Assembly: GCF_024166365.1 (NCBI RefSeq) | Contig: NC_064830.1 | Location: forward strand, 92,434,968-92,498,967 | Direction: 5' to 3' | DNA from: Elephas maximus indicus | Lineage: Eukaryota; Chordata; Mammalia; Proboscidea; Elephantidae | Length of the DNA: 64,000 nt | Part shown: positions 59,290 to 64,000 of the stretch, one piece after another | How positions within the stretch are numbered: the stretch's first letter is position 1 | Layout: each line of letters starts with the position of its first letter | Translations under genes and position numbers: made by a program | The notes under the pieces: model-generated | What the model was told of the DNA's origin: nothing | The model's input: the letters and a program-made list of their open reading frames with translations, nothing else | Databases searched by the model: none

Positions 59290-60102
59290 AAAGATTAACA
59301 GGAGTGTTATTATTATTACTAATAAAATAACTGCTCATGTCACATCAGGAGTCTGCACCTGGTAATAACAGGACTCAGGTCATAGAGTCAGCCCTCTAGA
59401 GCAAGTCTGAGGCACTGCCCTCACCCTGGGTCAGCCTCCCTCCCTGTATTCATCCATTTTCCATCATCACCAAATCCACCCCTCTGGTTGACCTGCAACA
59501 GCTGATAGGTTTGAAGCAAGGGGGCCCCAAGTCCAACGTTATGCTCAGGTATAGTTTCTCCATGTTTGCTCTCCCCCCTATATTTCCTTCTTTGAGAAGA
59601 GCCAGGTAGGGTCTGGGGCCAAGGAGCCGGGAGACCCCACTGCTTCTAGCACCATGAGCTTAGGGCAGAACAAAGTCTAGGGCATGCAGGCTTGGATAAC
59701 ATCTACAGGCTACAGTAATTCCCCTTCCCTCCCCACCCAGGTAGCCCCAGGGGTGACATCTTAAGGGGGTGGGAACTCTGGTTGTTTTCTCTCAGTTCTC
59801 CTTCTCCTTTCTCTGAGGCCAGGGGCAGGCAAGGAGCAGAGAGGGTTTCTGGTTTGTCCAACCAGGGACCTACTACCATCACCTGCTGACCTGAGCCTGG
59901 TCCCCACAGCCATGGACTCCAAACAGCGAGTTGGAAGGAGCCCAGATCCTGGCTTTTAATGGGGGGAAACAGGTTTCCAGGGAAGCTGAGTTGCCCAAAA
60001 GGCATACAGCTGATTGGTGACAGGATTAGAATCAGGAGCTCCAAAAACCCTGTCTTGTGTTTGCTTGACTATAATAATGATCTCTCTCCTGGTTCTGGAC
60101 AC
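59290..60102 (-). repeat. Inverted duplication, copy 2 (downstream of MUC17)
   Basis: Reverse complement of the segment at about 22430-23222 in MUC17 intron 1, colinear over its whole length. Its 3' limit abuts the ERVL remnant. No exon of either gene is inside. The stretch 58901-59289 before it shows nothing recognisable. Confidence 0.85.
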
Positions 60103-61790
60103 AAGTAAGTTGCATGAAGAAGTGGCTCAAATGCCCATACTCTCCATTCCTGTCACATTACCTTCCATGTCCCAGCCTGCACCTCTGGCCTCATGGGGAG
60201 TTCCTTATGATCAGTTAAATGAGGAAGAGAAAACTTGTGCCTGGTTTACAGATGGTTCTGTGAAATATGCAGGTACCACTCAAAAGTGGACAGCAGCAGC
60301 TGGGACCTCCCTGAAGGATATTGGAGGGAAATCCTCCCAGTGGGCAGGACTTCAAGCACCGCACCTTGTTGTTCACTTCACTTGGAAGAAGAAAGGGCCA
60401 GATGTGTGATTGCATACTGATTCATGGGCTGTGGCCAATAGTTGGGTGAGATGGTCAGGGAATTGGGAGGAACATGACTAGAAATTGGTGACAAGGAGGT
60501 ATGGGGAAGAGGTATGTGGGTAGACCTCTCTGAGTGGGCCAGAGAAGATATTCGTGTCTCAAGTGAATGCTCACCACAGGGGGACCTTAGCAGAGGAGAG
60601 TTTTAAGAATCAAGGGGGTAGGATGACATGTTCTACGGATACCAGTCATTCTCTTTCCCCAGCTACTCCTGTCATTGCACAATGGTCTCATAAACAAAGT
60701 GGCCACAGTGGCAGGGATGGAAGTTATGCATGAGCTTCACAACACAGACTTCTACTCACCAAGGCAGACTTGGCTACAGCCACTACTGAGTGCCCAATTT
60801 GCCAGCAGCATGAGACCAACACTGAGTCCTCAATATGGCACCATTCCTAGGAGCAATCGGCCAGCAAACTGGTGGCAGGTTGATTACATTGGACCACTTC
60901 CGTCCAGGAAAGGGCAGTGTTTTGTTCTTACTGGGATGGACTTACTCTGGATACGGATTTGCCTTTCTTGCACACAATGCTTCTGCCAAAACTACTATCC
61001 ATGGACTTACAGAATGCCCTATCCACATAGTATCCCACATAGCATTGCCTCAGATCAAGGAATTCATTTCACAACAAATGAAGTGCAGCAATGAGCCCAT
61101 GCTCATGGAATTCACTGGTCTTACCATGTTCCCCATCATCCTGAAGCAGCTGGCTTGATAGAACAATGGAACAACCTTCCAAAGATACAGTTAGGGTGCC
61201 AGCTAGATGCAGTACCTTGCAGAGTTGGGGCAACTGGTCTCCAGGAGGCTGTATATGCTCTAAACCAGCATCAAATATATGGTGCTTTTTCTTCCATATC
61301 CAGGACTCATGAGTCCGAATTAAGCAGTGTAAATGGGAGTGACACCACTCTCTTTTACCCCTGGTGACCTACTCGTAAAATTTTTGCTTCATGTCCCCAT
61401 GATCCTACACTCTGTAGGTCTAGAGATCTTAGTTCCAAAAGAGAAATGGTTCTGCCAGGAGCTACAACAATGATTTCATTGAACTGGAATTTAAGACTGC
61501 CACCTGGCCACTTTGAGCTCCTCATGCTTCTGAATCGACAGGCAAAGAAGGGACTTATTGTTCTGGCAGAGGTGATTGATCCTAGTTACCACGGGGAAAT
61601 TGGACTGCTACTACACAATGGAGGTAAGGAAGAGTAAGTCTGGGATACAGGGGATTAGGCATCTCTTAGTACTACCATGCCCTGTAATTAGAAATAGAAA
61701 ACTACAATAACCCAATTCAAGCAGGACTACTAATGGACCAGAGCCCTCAGGAATGAAGGTTCAGGTGACTCGATCTCTCTACCAAGCACT
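60103..61790 (+). pseudogene. Broken ERVL-type endogenous retrovirus pol remnant (RNase H, integrase, dUTPase)
   Basis: The translated pieces show an RNase H start with AWFTDGS (about 60240), more RNase H up to about 60640, integrase with WQVDYIGPLP (about 60870) and a SDQG-HF motif (about 61045), then a dUTPase-like piece with LRLPPGHF and GLLLHNGG (61446-61637). dUTPase after integrase is typical of ERV-L (class III). The frame changes several times (near 60945, 61025 and between blocks) and there are in-frame stops, so it cannot code. No LTR, gag or env was found beside it; the family name rests on domain order. Confidence 0.72.
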
Positions 61791-61794
61791 GCTC

Positions 61795-61975
61795 TTAATA
61801 TCGTGTATTTTAATTCATTTATCCTTTACAATCCTTTGAGGTGGGAACTATTAACATCCTCATTCTAAGGATGAGAGAACTGAAGCAAAGAGTAACTAGC
61901 CCAATATGACACAGCTGAAGGGAATGATGCTGGGATTACAAGCCAGGGAGCCTGGCAGTCAAGCCCCTGTTCTTG
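61795..61975. repeat. MIR SINE
   Basis: TTTACAATCCTTTGAGGTGG, CTAAGGATGAGAGAACTGAA and AGTAACTAGCCCAATATGAC are MIR core motifs in the antisense reading. Confidence 0.6.
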
Positions 61976-62580
61976 GCCATCAGTTATGTGCCTTCACAGT
62001 GGGGCTGCTCCTGGGATTAGCTGGGTTAATACTTATAAAGTACTTGGAACAATGCCCAGCACATAGAAAGTTCTCCAAAAAATTATTGTTTCTTCAGCTT
62101 CCTCCCTCACATTTCTCTCCCCAGCAGCCCTTCTCTCTTACATCTCTTCTTCCTTCTCCTCTACCTCCAACCTTAGATGAATGATGGATTGGGCTGGGGA
62201 CAAAATGAAAGGAAGAGCTTGTCACTTTGCAGAAACAAGGAAATCCAAATGCACAGAGTCTGATTGATTGGAGGCAGCTATAGCAAGGCAGATACAGAGA
62301 GGAGGGTCTGGTGGGAGCTTAAAGGCAAAAGGGAGTTCTGGTAACCACCCCCCAGGTCCACCTGTGGCAGTGTGCATTGTCCCTTTTGGTCCTGCAGTTC
62401 CACACGCACCACTTCCTCTTTGGTCTTCTCCTACCAGACCCCACAGGTCTGTTTGCAGGATCGCCACTGGCCCAGCGCTGCATTGGTCAGTCTCAGGGCT
62501 GCTCTCCCTGTGGCCCCTCCTCCTGTTCGTCACTCCTTCTACCTTCTCCTTTCTAATCATGCTGTTCACCTGCTCAAAAA
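61976..62580. other. Intergenic, nothing recognised
   Basis: A short GTACTTGGAACAATGCCCAG piece may be another MIR end. No gene signals. Confidence 0.5.
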
Positions 62581-63060
62581 TCACTGATGCCCCATCCTCT
62601 TACTGAAGCACAATCTGCACTCCTCAGCACAGTTTTCAAGAACCCTGTGACCGGTGCCCACCTTCCCCACCCCTACCCTCATCCCCAGCTCCTCCTCTCT
62701 CTCTATGCCTGCCTCAAGAAGCTCTGTGTCCCCACCTGCATGGACTGGTGAAGAGACACTGCTCCTCTCACTGCTTCATCAGTCTGCGTGCCCTTCCTCT
62801 AGATGATCCCTTGAAAAACATCTCCCCGCCTGCAGCTCCACTACCATTTCCTCCAGGAGGCCTTCACAATTAATCTCTCTCTTCTACATCTCCACAACAT
62901 TGTTACTTCTCTTGTCTCGTTCATAATTCCCCTTACATATCTGTCCCCCACTCCTGGGTAAAGTCAGGGCTCTGTTCCTCTCTGTAGCCCCACAGCCCCT
63001 AACACAGTGCCTTGTGCATAGGAGATATTATTAATATTTGTTACATGTAATTGAATCAAG
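62581..63060 (+). repeat. L2 LINE 3' end
   Basis: CTCCAGGAGGCCTTCACAAT, CAGGGCTCTGTTCC, AACACAGTGCCTTGTGCATA and AATATTTGTTACATGTAATT follow the L2 3' end in sense orientation. Confidence 0.65.
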
Positions 63061-63559
63061 ACTCATCTCCAAAGTTTCTAGAAACTTCTCCTGTCACATT
63101 CATCTCATCCTCCTCTGGCCTCCTTTTTGGGCTTGTGTCAATATAACATAATCAAATTCTTATTGCTGTCTGAGTACTTTGTACATGGTTATCTCCAGTC
63201 CTAGCATCAGACCCTGCAAACCACGGGTACCTGTACTAGCTGGTTTGCTAGTTTCTATCCCCCTGCCCCCTGAGCCAGGCCTCTCCCTCTCTAGAGGGGA
63301 TCAAGACAAAAGGAAGAGTCAGTAGATCTTAGGCCTCCACCCCAGGGCCATGGGTTTGGGAATAAATACGGCACCACGATCCTGCTCCTTCTTCTCTGGG
63401 TATTTCCAGGTCACCCTCAATCGCTGAGAGCCTGGAGATGGGGCAAGTATGAAGTGAGGCTGGAAATTCAAGCATAAGCCATGACGATAGACTAAGACAA
63501 ATGCCACTATCCCACACTCAGAATGTGTAGAGATGAGGGAAATGACTTCCCAAATCATC
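63061..63559. other. Intergenic, nothing recognised
   Basis: About 0.5 kb without recognisable genes or repeats. Confidence 0.5.
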
Positions 63560-63572
63560 TAAAATTCAGATC

Positions 63573-63978
63573 TCTTGGAGGGTGGGCCAAGACGGTGGAG
63601 TAAACAGTTGCTCCTACTGATCCTCCTGCAATTAACCCACTAAACAATGGATAAAAACAAGCACAGACTGAGATCTCAGAGCTCCGGACAGCAGTCGAAG
63701 TGCTGGAGAGCCAAGGTGAGTCCTGAAACAGGGGAGAGGAGGAGCGGGGTCAGCAGAGAAGCTAGGAGATTCTGGCCTCTGGCATCTGGAAGTCTTGGCT
63801 CACTGTGGCCATTTTGGGACAGAATGGGCAATACTCTGAACAAAGAACTCAGGATAGGAGCTAAACTGAGGCAAGTGTAGCCTGACAAAGGTGGTACAGA
63901 TGGGCTACGGGAATTCATTCACAAACCATGCACTTGGGAAGGGGCACAGTGAAGCCGAGATACTGAGAGTGAGTGCTA
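63573..63978 (+). mobile_element. L1 5'-UTR-like insertion flanked by a 13-bp direct repeat
   Basis: Begins GGAGGGTGGGCCAAGACGGT, like a LINE-1 5' end. TAAAATTCAGATC occurs on both sides (63560-63572 and 63979-63991), as a target-site duplication would. There is no A-tail before the right repeat, which is unusual for L1. Confidence 0.5.
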
Positions 63979-64000
63979 TAAAATTCAGATCACTTTCAGG

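Overview
This is eukaryotic, mammalian genomic DNA. Several SINEs match the Afrotheria-specific AfroSINE consensus (tRNA-derived head, then the 'AAACCCTATGGGGCAGTTCTACTCTGTCCTATAGGGTCACTATGAGTCGGAATC' type body described here only in words), so an afrotherian such as an elephant, hyrax or sirenian is the likely source. MLT1, MIR, L2, L1 and ERVL relics fit any placental mammal.

The window is the membrane-mucin cluster that in human lies at 7q22 (MUC3A-MUC12-MUC17). Positions 1-20680 hold the 3' part of a MUC12-like gene on the + strand. It begins inside a giant Ser/Thr/Pro tandem-repeat exon (1-12936; 846-bp units) and continues with ten short exons for EGF-like modules, the SEA domain, the transmembrane helix and the cytoplasmic tail. 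After only about 0.9 kb of intergenic DNA comes MUC17 (21895-56437, + strand), which appears complete: a signal-peptide exon, a 15.8-kb repeat exon (24650-40435; units of about 229 bp grouped into 2751-bp higher-order repeats), and ten downstream exons that match the MUC12 exons in order, phase and often in exact length. Both proteins are type I membrane mucins of enterocyte-type glycocalyx: a glycosylated extracellular rod, a self-cleaving SEA domain, one membrane span and a short tail.

The introns and the 7.5 kb downstream of MUC17 are filled with transposon relics: six AfroSINE copies or fragments, three antisense MLT1 LTRs, a decayed L1 carrying a nested hAT-type element, a TIR element, L2 and MIR copies, and a broken ERVL pol remnant (RNase H, integrase, dUTPase) at about 60.1-61.8 kb.

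The main points beyond routine annotation are: trimeric and dodecameric higher-order repeats in the two neighbouring mucin exons, with very recent amplification in MUC17; a segment of about 0.8 kb present in inverted copies in MUC17 intron 1 and downstream of MUC17; a duplicated splice donor, an in-frame tail duplication and an apparently lost PDZ ligand in MUC12; and a MUC17 repeat exon whose only usable acceptor lies inside repeat-like sequence. I found no system outside known families. All exon limits come from reading splice sites and reading frames by eye, supported by recalled similarity to the human proteins.
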